Assembly: GCA_040757775.1 (NCBI GenBank)
Contig: JBFLWQ010000015.1
Coordinates: 1-64,000, forward strand
Direction: 5' to 3'
Length of the DNA: 64,000 nucleotides
DNA from: Thermodesulfobacteriota bacterium
Lineage (GTDB): Bacteria; Desulfobacterota; UBA8473
The number at the start of each line of letters is the position of its first letter. The stretch's first letter is position 1. A program made the translations under genes and the position numbers. The notes under the pieces are model-generated. The model searched no databases. It was not told the DNA's origin and saw only the letters and a program-made list of their open reading frames with translations. Shown piece after piece: positions 43,091 through 51,076 of the stretch.

Positions 43091-43492
43091 TCATTTTTTC
43101 TTATCATTCATTGCCCATGGTGGCCCAAAGAATTTACCCTTTCTTCCTCTGAAACTCCTGCCTCCCCTTCTACATATCCTGAGGCCAGGCTCTAATTCCC
43201 CATTTAAAAACAGACTTAGTGCCTCGCTGGCCTCACCAGCAATCTCTGGAATAACCGATATCCCCAGATTTCTAAGCTGATTATGGCAGAACCTGTCTAT
43301 ACCCCCGCAGATAAGGGTATCAATCCTCAGAGAAGCAAACTGGTCAAACCATCGAGGAAGCGCCAATCCGGTCATAGATATCGTTTTTTGAGTTGTAACT
43401 TTGCCATCTTCTATTGTTAATATCCATATCTCCTGGGAAAAACCAAAACGGGGAGATATCCAATTGCCAAAAAGAGGTATGGCAACATTCAT
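43091..43492 (-). CDS. NifX-like protein, first gene of the ORP-like operon
   Basis: A 133-residue protein of the same cofactor-binding fold: MNVAIPLFGNWISPRFGFSQ with the PRFG loop, ICGGIDRFCHNQLRNLGI, and a basic Gly/Arg tail (RICRRGGRSFRGRKGK). The RBS GGAGGTGG precedes the ATG at 43492. The sigma54 promoter lies immediately upstream, giving a leader of only about 14 bases. Confidence 0.82.
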   Translation of the reverse strand: MNVAIPLFGNWISPRFGFSQEIWILTIEDGKVTTQKTISMTGLALPRWFDQFASLRIDTLICGGIDRFCHNQLRNLGISVIPEIAGEASEALSLFLNGELEPGLRICRRGGRSFRGRKGKFFGPPWAMNDKKK

Positions 43493-43516
43493 CTTCCACC
43501 TCCATTGTTAAGTAAC

Positions 43517-43532
43517 AGCAAATAGTATGCCA
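43517..43532 (-). promoter_or_regulatory. Sigma54 promoter of the ORP-like operon
   Basis: The - strand reads TGGCATA-CTAT-TTGCT, with GG and GC ten bases apart; a near-consensus sigma54 site. Expected transcription start is near 43506. The first seven bases are identical to the promoter at 18004-18019. Confidence 0.8.
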
Positions 43533-43655
43533 TGGACATTTTTTGGGGGGGGATATTTAAGAAAGATTATTGATTAAAACAAGTTGAGGGAATTGATGGG
43601 TTATGAGCAAGGGAGGGAAGGGGCGATATCTAGATGCAATAATACATCGTATCGC

Positions 43656-43679
43656 ATGCAACAGTTGCATAAATGCAAC
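43656..43679 (-). promoter_or_regulatory. GTTGCAT-type upstream activator sites for the ORP-like operon
   Basis: Two overlapping inverted repeats: TGCAAC-A-GTTGCA (43657-43669) and GTTGCA-TAAA-TGCAAC (43664-43679). They contain three GTTGCAT/ATGCAAC heptamers within 24 bases and lie about 125-160 bases upstream of the sigma54 promoter, immediately downstream of the activator gene. Confidence 0.68.
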
Positions 43680-43691
43680 CACAACCGGTAT

Positions 43692-45026
43692 TTAAATGCC
43701 GTACTTCTTCATCTTTCTCCATAGAGTGGATCGGTCAATCTTTAATTCCTTTGCTGTTGCTACTCTATTCCCATGGTACTTATCAAGAATTCCCCTGATT
43801 AACTCTGCCTCAGCATCCTTTAAGGGATGACTCATGGCTGGTTTTCGTGGAACTTCTCTCTCTCTAAAACCCCTGGTAAGCTCCGGCGGCAGGTGTTTTA
43901 TCTCAATGATTCTGTCCTTACAAAGGACAAAGGCATGTTCGATGATATTTTCCAATTCCCTTATGTTGCCGGGAAAGTCATACCCCATCAGAAATTCCAT
44001 CACAGTATCAGAAACCCCAACGATAATCTTCCCTTTCCTTAGATTGAACTTGTGAATAAAATTGTCTATAAGAAGGGGGATATCTTCCCTCCGTTTAGCC
44101 AGAGGAGGGAGTTCAATCTTTACCACATTAAGCCGATAAAAGAGATCCTCCCTGAAGCTTCCGGTTTTAACTAAATCAGAGAGGCTTTTGTTAGTGGCGG
44201 TTATTGCCCTTACATTAGCCTTAACTGGGCTTATTCCCCCCAGGGATTCATATTCTTTTTCCTGTAAGACTCGAAGGAGTTTTATCTGAAGAGCAGGAGA
44301 CATATCCCCTATCTCGTCCAGAAAGATGGTGCCTCCTTCTGCCAGGGCAAATCGGCCCGGTTTATTTTTTTTGGCATCGGTAAATGCCCCTTTAACATAA
44401 CCAAAGAGTTCAGATTCTAAGAGTGTGTCAGGGAGTGCTCCACAGTTTACCTTTATATAAGGGTGGTTTTTTCGATGACTCAGGTTATGGATAGCCCTGG
44501 CAAAAAGTTCTTTACCAGAACCGCTTGGCCCCTGGATCAGGACTGTTGAATCACTTTCGGCAATATCCGGGAGTATATGGAATATCTCCTGAATTTGATG
44601 ATTTTTGCTGATAATGTCCTCAAGGGAATACTGTTTGGATATCTCCTTTTTTAATTCTTCTTCTACCGAGATATCCCTGAAGGTCTCTACTGCCCCAATG
44701 ACCTCTCCTTTCTCCTCTTTGAGGACAGCCGTGTTGATACTGACCGGCACTTCTTTTCCCTCTTTGTTCAGGATGTTGACGGGTAAATTGATAATAGCTT
44801 TGCCTGTCCTCAGGGTCTGTTTGAGGGCACAGTGAGTCTGGCAGATATTGGTTCTGAAAATATTGAAACAATACTGCCCGATAGCTTCATTTCTTGTAAA
44901 TCCTGTAATATCCTCTGCCGCTCGATTAAAGGAGGTAATTTGGTCCTGATCATTTATGGTGAATACCCCATCAGCTATACTATCCAGTATAATATTTAAA
45001 AAGGAAGCCCCCTTATCTGCCTTCAT
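43692..45026 (-). CDS. Sigma54-dependent transcriptional activator with PAS domain
   Basis: A 444-residue enhancer-binding protein: PAS domain (about 10-120) with a CFNIFRTNICQTHCAL cysteine segment, AAA+ domain with Walker A GPSGSGKE, GAFTDA in place of GAFTGA, Walker B GTIFLDEIGD, and a Fis-type HTH with ELKIDRSTLWRKMKK at the C-terminus. ATG 45026 is favoured over TTG 45062; neither has a clear RBS. It is a paralogue of the activator at 18247-19629, with nearly the same recognition helix, which fits their shared GTTGCAT sites. It probably controls the ORP-like operon starting at 43492. Confidence 0.88.
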   Translation of the reverse strand: MKADKGASFLNIILDSIADGVFTINDQDQITSFNRAAEDITGFTRNEAIGQYCFNIFRTNICQTHCALKQTLRTGKAIINLPVNILNKEGKEVPVSINTAVLKEEKGEVIGAVETFRDISVEEELKKEISKQYSLEDIISKNHQIQEIFHILPDIAESDSTVLIQGPSGSGKELFARAIHNLSHRKNHPYIKVNCGALPDTLLESELFGYVKGAFTDAKKNKPGRFALAEGGTIFLDEIGDMSPALQIKLLRVLQEKEYESLGGISPVKANVRAITATNKSLSDLVKTGSFREDLFYRLNVVKIELPPLAKRREDIPLLIDNFIHKFNLRKGKIIVGVSDTVMEFLMGYDFPGNIRELENIIEHAFVLCKDRIIEIKHLPPELTRGFREREVPRKPAMSHPLKDAEAELIRGILDKYHGNRVATAKELKIDRSTLWRKMKKYGI

Positions 45027-45106
45027 GGTTAATATTATAAACTCAATCGGTAGATTTATCAAGGTTTGAGTGAAAGTTTTTCGGCAAACACCCGTTCTCT
45101 TTTTCG

Positions 45107-45135
45107 TTGACTTACTCCAATAGAGTTGGTTAAAT
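45107..45135 (+). promoter_or_regulatory. Sigma70-type promoter of the radical SAM gene
   Basis: TTGACT (45107-45112) and TTAAAT (45130-45135) are 17 bases apart. The predicted start is only a few bases before ATG 45146, so the transcript may be nearly leaderless; no RBS is visible. Confidence 0.4.
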
Positions 45136-45145
45136 AGTCTTTATT

Positions 45146-46432
45146 ATGAATATTTTACTTATCGAAATAAATCCGTTCATACCTCCATCTGTCCCTATTT
45201 CCATCGCCTATATTGCAGCCTTTTTGAGGGGTCACGGGTTCAATGTAAATGTTATGAATATTGGAGAGAACGCCCCTTTTTCTCTTAATCTTCTCCATTC
45301 ATATATCCGCGATTTTAAACCATCGCTGATAGGGTTTTCTACCTATCAGCGAAACATCCTCTTTGTTATCGGGCTGGCAAATTATGTAAAGTCCATTGAC
45401 CCGAAGATCAAGATTGCAATAGGCGGCCCTCAGGCTACTTTTATGCCACCTTCTGCATTTCAATCCATCGGCTCTATCGATTATATATGTAGAGACGAAG
45501 GCGAAATTGCTCTTCTGAACGTAGCCTCGGCCATTAGAGATGGAATTGACAATACTGCAATATCAGGGAACTCCTGCAAATGCGAAGACGGTCTGTTTTA
45601 CGATGGTCCCGGTGTAGAAGCCTATAGTGATCTGGACAGATACCCCTCCCCTTATCTTCATAACGACCTTATTAATTTCTCTAACCTTGAAGAGGCAATC
45701 CTGTTTACTTCAAGAGGGTGTCCCTATAGATGTGTCTTCTGTTATACACCTAACGCTTTTAAACGAAAGGTCAGGTTTCATTCTGTTGAGAGGGTAATAG
45801 AGGAAATTGACTGGATTTACCGTAAAGGCATTAAAAAGTTCTGGTTTGCAGACCCGAGTTTTTCCATCAATATTGATAGAATAGATCAACTGATGGAAGA
45901 GATTCTCCGAAGAAACCTTAAGATACAGATATGGCTTGAAACCAGAGCGGATCTTGTCAATGACGAGCTTATGAAAAAGATGAAAGCCACAGGAGTTTAT
46001 CTTGTTGCCTACGGGCTGGAATCGGCATCGGGGAAGGTTCTTAAAGGTCTCAAAAAAGACATTTCTCTGGATGACATGCGAAGGGCAATAGAATTAACCC
46101 AGAATAATGGCATAGACGTAGAGTTATTTACTCAATACGGTCTTCCCAATGAGACCTTTGATGATGCGATGAAGACATTACAGTTTCTAAAAGACAATGA
46201 TGTAAAAGTAAGGGGGAACTCTAACTCCCAGCAGATGCAGGTGTATTTTGGCACGGATGTATTCAACTCTTATCACGAATATGGTGTTCGTCCACTGGAA
46301 AAGAACATACCTGCATATATGTCCATAGGGAAACAGTACGAGACAGAACATCTGTCCTCTGAGAAACTTAAGAAAATCAGGTTGATATGGGAAAAGGAAT
46401 CCCTTGATGGGGTGAAGAGAAAGGTTTCATAG
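45146..46432 (+). CDS. B12-binding-domain radical SAM protein
   Basis: A 428-residue protein. The N-terminal ~130 residues form a B12-binding-like Rossmann domain (NILLIEINPFIPPSVPISIA, IGGPQATFMP) without the DxHxxG histidine motif, as usual for this class. The radical SAM cluster motif is GCPYRCVFCYT (CxxxCxxC, about residue 192), followed by the typical FADPSFSIN and GLESASGKVLKGLKK segments. The reaction is not predictable; relatives include methyltransferases and tailoring enzymes. The last codons are part of a 39-bp direct repeat. Confidence 0.85.
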   Translation: MNILLIEINPFIPPSVPISIAYIAAFLRGHGFNVNVMNIGENAPFSLNLLHSYIRDFKPSLIGFSTYQRNILFVIGLANYVKSIDPKIKIAIGGPQATFMPPSAFQSIGSIDYICRDEGEIALLNVASAIRDGIDNTAISGNSCKCEDGLFYDGPGVEAYSDLDRYPSPYLHNDLINFSNLEEAILFTSRGCPYRCVFCYTPNAFKRKVRFHSVERVIEEIDWIYRKGIKKFWFADPSFSINIDRIDQLMEEILRRNLKIQIWLETRADLVNDELMKKMKATGVYLVAYGLESASGKVLKGLKKDISLDDMRRAIELTQNNGIDVELFTQYGLPNETFDDAMKTLQFLKDNDVKVRGNSNSQQMQVYFGTDVFNSYHEYGVRPLEKNIPAYMSIGKQYETEHLSSEKLKKIRLIWEKESLDGVKRKVS

Positions 46433-46434
46433 GG
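46396..46434 (+). repeat. 39-bp direct repeat, left copy
   Basis: A 39-base sequence covering the last twelve codons and stop of the radical SAM gene (core CCCTTGATGGGGTGAAGAG) is identical to 47067-47105. The two copies bracket the DUF3786 gene. Confidence 0.92.
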
Positions 46435-46480
46435 TATAATACGTTATAATAAACCATATAATCATTTGTTGGGCTGAAAT

Positions 46481-47086
46481 ATGACAACTTCAATCGATAC
46501 AATACTTTTTCGGGATCTAGCCAAACAAGATCCGAAAGATGTTTGCAGGCGGGCATTATGTGAATACGATGACGGGAAAAAGTATTATACCTTATCTGTA
46601 TGGGGTGACGATTATGTGATATATCCTCATCAGTTTAAGATTGATCGTATTACCACTAACTTTCCAAGCCCTCATGATTATTTTCATCATTTCATTATAC
46701 ATTATCTTCTGAAATCAAAAGAAATTGAAATTTACAACGAATGGATATCCGAGAAAGACATTCCTGGTGGTGTTACATTTTTTCGTGGCCCTCATGAAAT
46801 ACCAAGTTATTTAATCTCTAGACAATATGCCAATGATATTAACGGATTCAGAAAAAGATGTGAACAACTTCACGGCATTTCACTTGACATGGCAGATGCG
46901 GCATACAGCTTTAAAATAACAACACACATTCCGGTGGCTGTTCTATATTGGAAGGGAGATGACGATTTTTCCGCTGAATCGAAAATACTCTATGATAGTA
47001 GCATTACTGAACATTTAACATCTGATATTATATTTGCTTTAGCAGTCGAAATTTGCACAAGAATAGGGAATCCCTTGATGGGGTGA
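46481..47086 (+). CDS. DUF3786-family protein
   Basis: A 201-residue protein matching the DUF3786 pattern (VCRRALCEYDDGKKYYTL near the start, GGVTFFRGPHEIP, and PVAVLYWKGDDDF near the end). Function unknown; the family is frequent in anaerobes and has been noted near corrinoid proteins. Its C-terminus IGNPLMG is encoded by the right copy of the 39-bp repeat, so the natural end of the gene may have been replaced when the segment was inserted or duplicated. No RBS is obvious. Confidence 0.75.
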   Translation: MTTSIDTILFRDLAKQDPKDVCRRALCEYDDGKKYYTLSVWGDDYVIYPHQFKIDRITTNFPSPHDYFHHFIIHYLLKSKEIEIYNEWISEKDIPGGVTFFRGPHEIPSYLISRQYANDINGFRKRCEQLHGISLDMADAAYSFKITTHIPVAVLYWKGDDDFSAESKILYDSSITEHLTSDIIFALAVEICTRIGNPLMG

Positions 47087-47105
47087 AGAGAAAGGTTTCA
47101 TAGGG
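47067..47105 (+). repeat. 39-bp direct repeat, right copy
   Basis: Identical to 46396-46434. Here it is read in another frame as the last codons of the DUF3786 gene. The distance between copies is 671 bases. Confidence 0.92.
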
Positions 47106-47174
47106 GGGTATTGTCAAATTTATATCAAGATAAGCATGGGAGCAGGTCTTATTGACCGGTAAAGCGAGGTTAAT

Positions 47175-48215
47175 ATGAGCAAAGAATTAATAAGCGACAA
47201 GAGTTTAATAAACGAAATCAAAGAGTTAATTGAAAAAAGCAGACAACAGGTTGCCTTATCGGTCAACGCGACAATGAGCTTTTTGTATTGGCAAATCGGA
47301 AAAAGAGTAAATGAAGAAATCTTACATTATAAAAGGGCAGAATATGGAAAGCAGATTATTGCTACACTGTCACGACAATTGGAAATGGAGTATGGAACGG
47401 CATTTTCAGAGAAGAACCTACGAAGAATGATGCAGTTTGCTGAGGTTTTTCAGGATGAACAAATTGTCGTATCGCTGATACGAGAATTGAGTTGGACTCA
47501 TATTTTAGCAATTATTCCAATTGAAGACTCCTTAAAGCGGGATTTTTACATACAGATGTGTAAGCTCGAAAAATGGAGCGTCCGCACTTTTAGAGAACGT
47601 ATCCAATCCATGCTCTATGAACGCACCGCCATCAGCAAAAAGCCGGAAGAAACCATTAAAAACGATTTGGCATTGTTGCAAAATCAACAAAAGTTAAGCC
47701 CTGATTTAATTTTTCGTGACCCTTATCTTCTTGATTTTCTTGGATTAAAAGATACCTATTCCGAAAGAGATTTAGAAACATCTATCCTTGCCGAGTTGCA
47801 GCATTTTATAATTGAAATAGGAAATGACTTTGCTTTTTTGGCCCGTCAAAAACGCATTACAATTGATACCAGGGACTATTACATTGACCTTTTGTTTTAT
47901 CACCGCAGATTAAAATGTCTTGTAGCGATTGATCTGAAAATTGGTGAATTTGAAGCTGCATACAAGGGGCAGATGGAGTTGTATTTACGCTATCTCGAAA
48001 AATACGAGCAGGTTGACGGCGAACACACACCCATCGGCTTGATTCTATGCACTGGCAAAAACGAAGAACACATTGAACTATTGCGGTTAGATAAAAGCAA
48101 TATCCGGGTAGCCGATTATTTAACCATATTGCCACCCAAAAAATTGTTGCAGGAAAAATTGCATAAAGCAGTTGAAATTGCCCGGCAAAAAATAAAAGAG
48201 AACGATCATGAGTAA
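47175..48215 (+). CDS. YhcG-type PD-(D/E)XK nuclease (DUF1016)
   Basis: A 346-residue protein of the YhcG/PDDEXK family. N-terminal region: VNATMSFLYWQIGKRVNEEIL and SEKNLRRMMQFAEVF; C-terminal nuclease: DYYIDLLFYHRRLKCLVAIDLKIG (catalytic D ... DLK) and KGQMELYLRYLEKYE. Such genes often lie between hsdS and hsdR in type I restriction operons; here hsdM/hsdS are absent upstream, and only the first codons of an hsdR follow, overlapping its stop. RBS GCGAGGTTAAT. It is probably left over from a second, degraded restriction locus. Confidence 0.83.
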   Translation: MSKELISDKSLINEIKELIEKSRQQVALSVNATMSFLYWQIGKRVNEEILHYKRAEYGKQIIATLSRQLEMEYGTAFSEKNLRRMMQFAEVFQDEQIVVSLIRELSWTHILAIIPIEDSLKRDFYIQMCKLEKWSVRTFRERIQSMLYERTAISKKPEETIKNDLALLQNQQKLSPDLIFRDPYLLDFLGLKDTYSERDLETSILAELQHFIIEIGNDFAFLARQKRITIDTRDYYIDLLFYHRRLKCLVAIDLKIGEFEAAYKGQMELYLRYLEKYEQVDGEHTPIGLILCTGKNEEHIELLRLDKSNIRVADYLTILPPKKLLQEKLHKAVEIARQKIKENDHE

Positions 48216-48276
48216 CATCGGCAAAAAAGAACGAGAAACTCAAAGTCGTGCAGTGGGCTTATTTCAAAAAGAATTG
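48208..48276 (+). pseudogene. Truncated hsdR start (first ~22 codons)
   Basis: Starting at ATG 48208, overlapping the YhcG stop, the frame reads MSNIGKKERETQSRAVGLFQ, matching the intact HsdR start at 53870 (MDNIGKKERETQNRVVALFQ). Similarity ends at about 48275, exactly where the DUF1330 gene begins. The rest of the gene is gone. DNA similarity to 53870-53935 is high, so this is a 5' remnant of a related hsdR. Confidence 0.82.
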
Positions 48277-48278
48277 AT

Positions 48279-48569
48279 ATGTCAGTTTACTTTATCATAG
48301 AGTCTAAGGTAATAGACAAAGACAAATATGCTCAATATATAGACAAGGTATCGCCGATAGTTAAGAAATACGGAGGGCGATATCATGTTCGTGGAGAAGC
48401 TATCAAGGCTTTTGGTTCATGGAAGCCGGAAAGAGTTATTGTTATTGAGTTCCCCACAAAGAATCATGTTCATGATTGGCTGACATCATCTGAATACAAG
48501 GCTATCGCATCATTGCGTGAAGAGAGCGCTGAAACACAGGCTATTCTTGTAAGTGGTTATGAAGGGTGA
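48279..48569 (+). CDS. DUF1330-family protein
   Basis: A 96-residue ferredoxin-like-fold protein: MSVYFIIESKVIDKDKYAQY start, KYGGRYHVRGEAIKAF, and RVIVIEFPTKNHVHDWLTSSEY. This matches DUF1330, of unknown function. It sits at the breakpoint after the truncated hsdR and has no RBS of its own; it appears to be unrelated cargo inserted between two restriction loci. Whether it is expressed is unclear. Confidence 0.78.
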   Translation: MSVYFIIESKVIDKDKYAQYIDKVSPIVKKYGGRYHVRGEAIKAFGSWKPERVIVIEFPTKNHVHDWLTSSEYKAIASLREESAETQAILVSGYEG

Positions 48570-48625
48570 ATAATTCGTAGTAGGTATGAAATCAGGTCAA
48601 TAACATGTGAGTTTGAGGAAAAAAA

Positions 48626-51076
48626 ATGGCAATCAAGAAATCTGAATTATACAGCTCACTTTGGGCAAGTTGTGACGAACTGAGAGGCAGTATGGACGCC
48701 AGCCAATATAAGGATTATGTATTGGTGATGCTGTTCATGAAATATGTTTCCGATAAAAAAGACCCGCTTATTGAAATACCTGCAAATGCCAGCTTCTACG
48801 ACATGGTAAAGCAAAAAGGCAAATCTGACATCGGTGATAAAATCAATAAAATCATTGGAGAGTTTGCCAAAGGCAATGGTCTGACTGGCGTAATTACAGT
48901 TGCTGACTTTAATGACGATGAAAAGCTAGGCAAAGGGAAAGATAAGGTTGACAAATTAACCAACCTGATTACCATTTTTGAAAAACCGGAACTGAATTTT
49001 AGCGATAACCATGCGGAAGGCGACGATCTGCTTGGTGATGCCTATGAATACCTGATGCGACATTTCGCTACTGAAAGCGGAAAAAGCAAAGGACAATTTT
49101 ATACACCTGCCGAAGTTTCCCGCATAATGGCAAAAGTAATTGACATCAGTAAATCCAAAAGCCAGTCGGAAACCATCTATGACCCTACTTGTGGGTCGGG
49201 GTCTTTGCTGCTGAAAGCAGCAGATGATGCGCCGCACGGTATTACCATTTACGGGCAGGAAAATGACAACGCCACACGCGCTCTGGCCGTAATGAACATG
49301 TGGCTTCACGGCAACCCCGATGCCGAAATTTTGCAGGGCAATACGATGGCTTCACCACAGTTTACTGATGATACCACAGGCGAACTCAAACAGTTTGATT
49401 ATGCCGTTGCCAATCCCCCTTTCAGTTACAAAGCCTGGATGAATGGCTTAGACCCCGTCAATGATATTTACAGACGTTTTGAAGGTTACGATGCTGTTCC
49501 TCCCAAAAAGAATGGCGACTTTGCCTTTTTGCTGCACCTGATTAAATCGCTGAAATCAAAAGGCAAGGCGTGTATTGTCTTACCTCTGGGCGTTTTGTTC
49601 CGAGGTAGTTCCGAAGCCAATATCCGTAAAAAGATTATCCAAAAGGGTTATATCAAAGGCATTATCGGTTTGCCGCCCAACTTGTTTTATGGAACAGGCA
49701 TTGCCGCCTGTTTGATTATAATAGATAAAGAAAACGCTGCAGAGCGCAAAGACATTTTCATGATTGATGCAAGCAAGGGATTTATAAAAGACGGTAACAA
49801 AAACCGTTTGCGTGAGCGGGATATCCATAAGATAGTGGGTACGTTTAACAATCGCATTGAAATACCCAAGTATTCAAGAGTTATTCCACTTGCTGAAATT
49901 GCCGATCCGAAGAACGATTATAACCTGAACATCCCTCGTTATATTGACAGCCAGGAAGCAGATGACATACAGGACATTGAAGCCCATTTGGTAGGAGGTA
50001 TTCCCAGAAGTGATATTGAAGCATTAGAAAAATATTGGACGGTGTATCCTTCATTGAAAAGTGAGTTATTCAAAACCATCGATAAGCGCGCGGAATATTA
50101 TCAACTAAACATTGCAAACGAAGAAATCAAAAACACTATCTTTCAGCACCCTGAATTTACAGCTTTCAGTAAAAAGATGGATTCAGTATTCAAAAAATGG
50201 GAAACCAAAACGATAGTCTTTGTCAAATCATTGGACAAAGACTTGAAACCCAAACAGGAAATACAATCCATTTCTAAAAATCTGTTGAAACATTATGCAA
50301 ATATACAACTTACTGACAAATACACTATGTATCAGCACCTGATTGACTATTGGAATGAAACCATGCAGGATGATTTTTATGAATTGGCCGCTGATGGCTG
50401 GATAGCAGGCAATGAAGTAAAACGTATAGAAAAGAAAATTAAAAAAGGCGATAAGGAAGTAGTGAAACAAGTGGTAGGTATTGAAGGACTGGAAGGCAGA
50501 TTGATACCGCCTGCACTAATTATTCAGGAATATTTTACTAAGGAGAAGGCTGCTATTGACACATTGGAATCAGAGCTTGAAACCGTAAATGTCAAAATTA
50601 ATGAACTGATTGAAGAACATGGAGAAGAAGACGGTTTGCTGAGCAATGCTATAGACGATAAAGGTAAAATCAGTAAGAGTAATTTGCAAAAAGCCATAAA
50701 AGATTTGGGCAAACGCAATGCTGACAATGCCGAAGAATACGACATGCTGGAGCAATATAAATGGTTGATAGAAGAAGAAGCAAATAAAAAAGCTCAAATC
50801 AAAGCAGCAAACACAGTATTGGAGGGATTAATTATAAAAAAATACCCAACGCTGAGCATTGACGAAATAAAAACCATTGTAGTGGAAAAGAAATGGATGT
50901 ACAGCATGAAACAGCGAATCCGCACTGAAATGGACAATATCAGCCATCGTTTGACCCAGCGCATTAAAGAACTGGCTGAACGTTACGAGATGCCTTTGCC
51001 GAAACTGAGCAGAGAAGTGGATGAGCTTACCGTAAAGGTAGAAAGCCATTTAAAGCAGATGAAATTTGTATGGTAG
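48626..51076 (+). CDS. hsdM: Type I restriction-modification DNA methyltransferase (HsdM)
   Basis: An 816-residue N6-adenine methylase. The N-terminal HsdM helical domain (WASCDELRGSMDASQYKDYVL) is followed by the SAM-binding motif DPTCGSGSLLLKA (about residue 190) and the catalytic NPPF at residues 263-266. It is some 250-300 residues longer than standard HsdM: the extra C-terminal half is rich in charged helices (coiled-coil-like, about 600-760), as in a subgroup of long HsdM proteins. It overlaps hsdS by 7 bases. Codon style and AT-richness differ by eye from the redox operons, suggesting horizontal acquisition. Confidence 0.9.
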   Translation: MAIKKSELYSSLWASCDELRGSMDASQYKDYVLVMLFMKYVSDKKDPLIEIPANASFYDMVKQKGKSDIGDKINKIIGEFAKGNGLTGVITVADFNDDEKLGKGKDKVDKLTNLITIFEKPELNFSDNHAEGDDLLGDAYEYLMRHFATESGKSKGQFYTPAEVSRIMAKVIDISKSKSQSETIYDPTCGSGSLLLKAADDAPHGITIYGQENDNATRALAVMNMWLHGNPDAEILQGNTMASPQFTDDTTGELKQFDYAVANPPFSYKAWMNGLDPVNDIYRRFEGYDAVPPKKNGDFAFLLHLIKSLKSKGKACIVLPLGVLFRGSSEANIRKKIIQKGYIKGIIGLPPNLFYGTGIAACLIIIDKENAAERKDIFMIDASKGFIKDGNKNRLRERDIHKIVGTFNNRIEIPKYSRVIPLAEIADPKNDYNLNIPRYIDSQEADDIQDIEAHLVGGIPRSDIEALEKYWTVYPSLKSELFKTIDKRAEYYQLNIANEEIKNTIFQHPEFTAFSKKMDSVFKKWETKTIVFVKSLDKDLKPKQEIQSISKNLLKHYANIQLTDKYTMYQHLIDYWNETMQDDFYELAADGWIAGNEVKRIEKKIKKGDKEVVKQVVGIEGLEGRLIPPALIIQEYFTKEKAAIDTLESELETVNVKINELIEEHGEEDGLLSNAIDDKGKISKSNLQKAIKDLGKRNADNAEEYDMLEQYKWLIEEEANKKAQIKAANTVLEGLIIKKYPTLSIDEIKTIVVEKKWMYSMKQRIRTEMDNISHRLTQRIKELAERYEMPLPKLSREVDELTVKVESHLKQMKFVW

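Noticed and set aside
46481-47086. DUF3786 segment as an insertion sequence
   Set aside because: It has no transposase motif and no terminal inverted repeats, only direct repeats.
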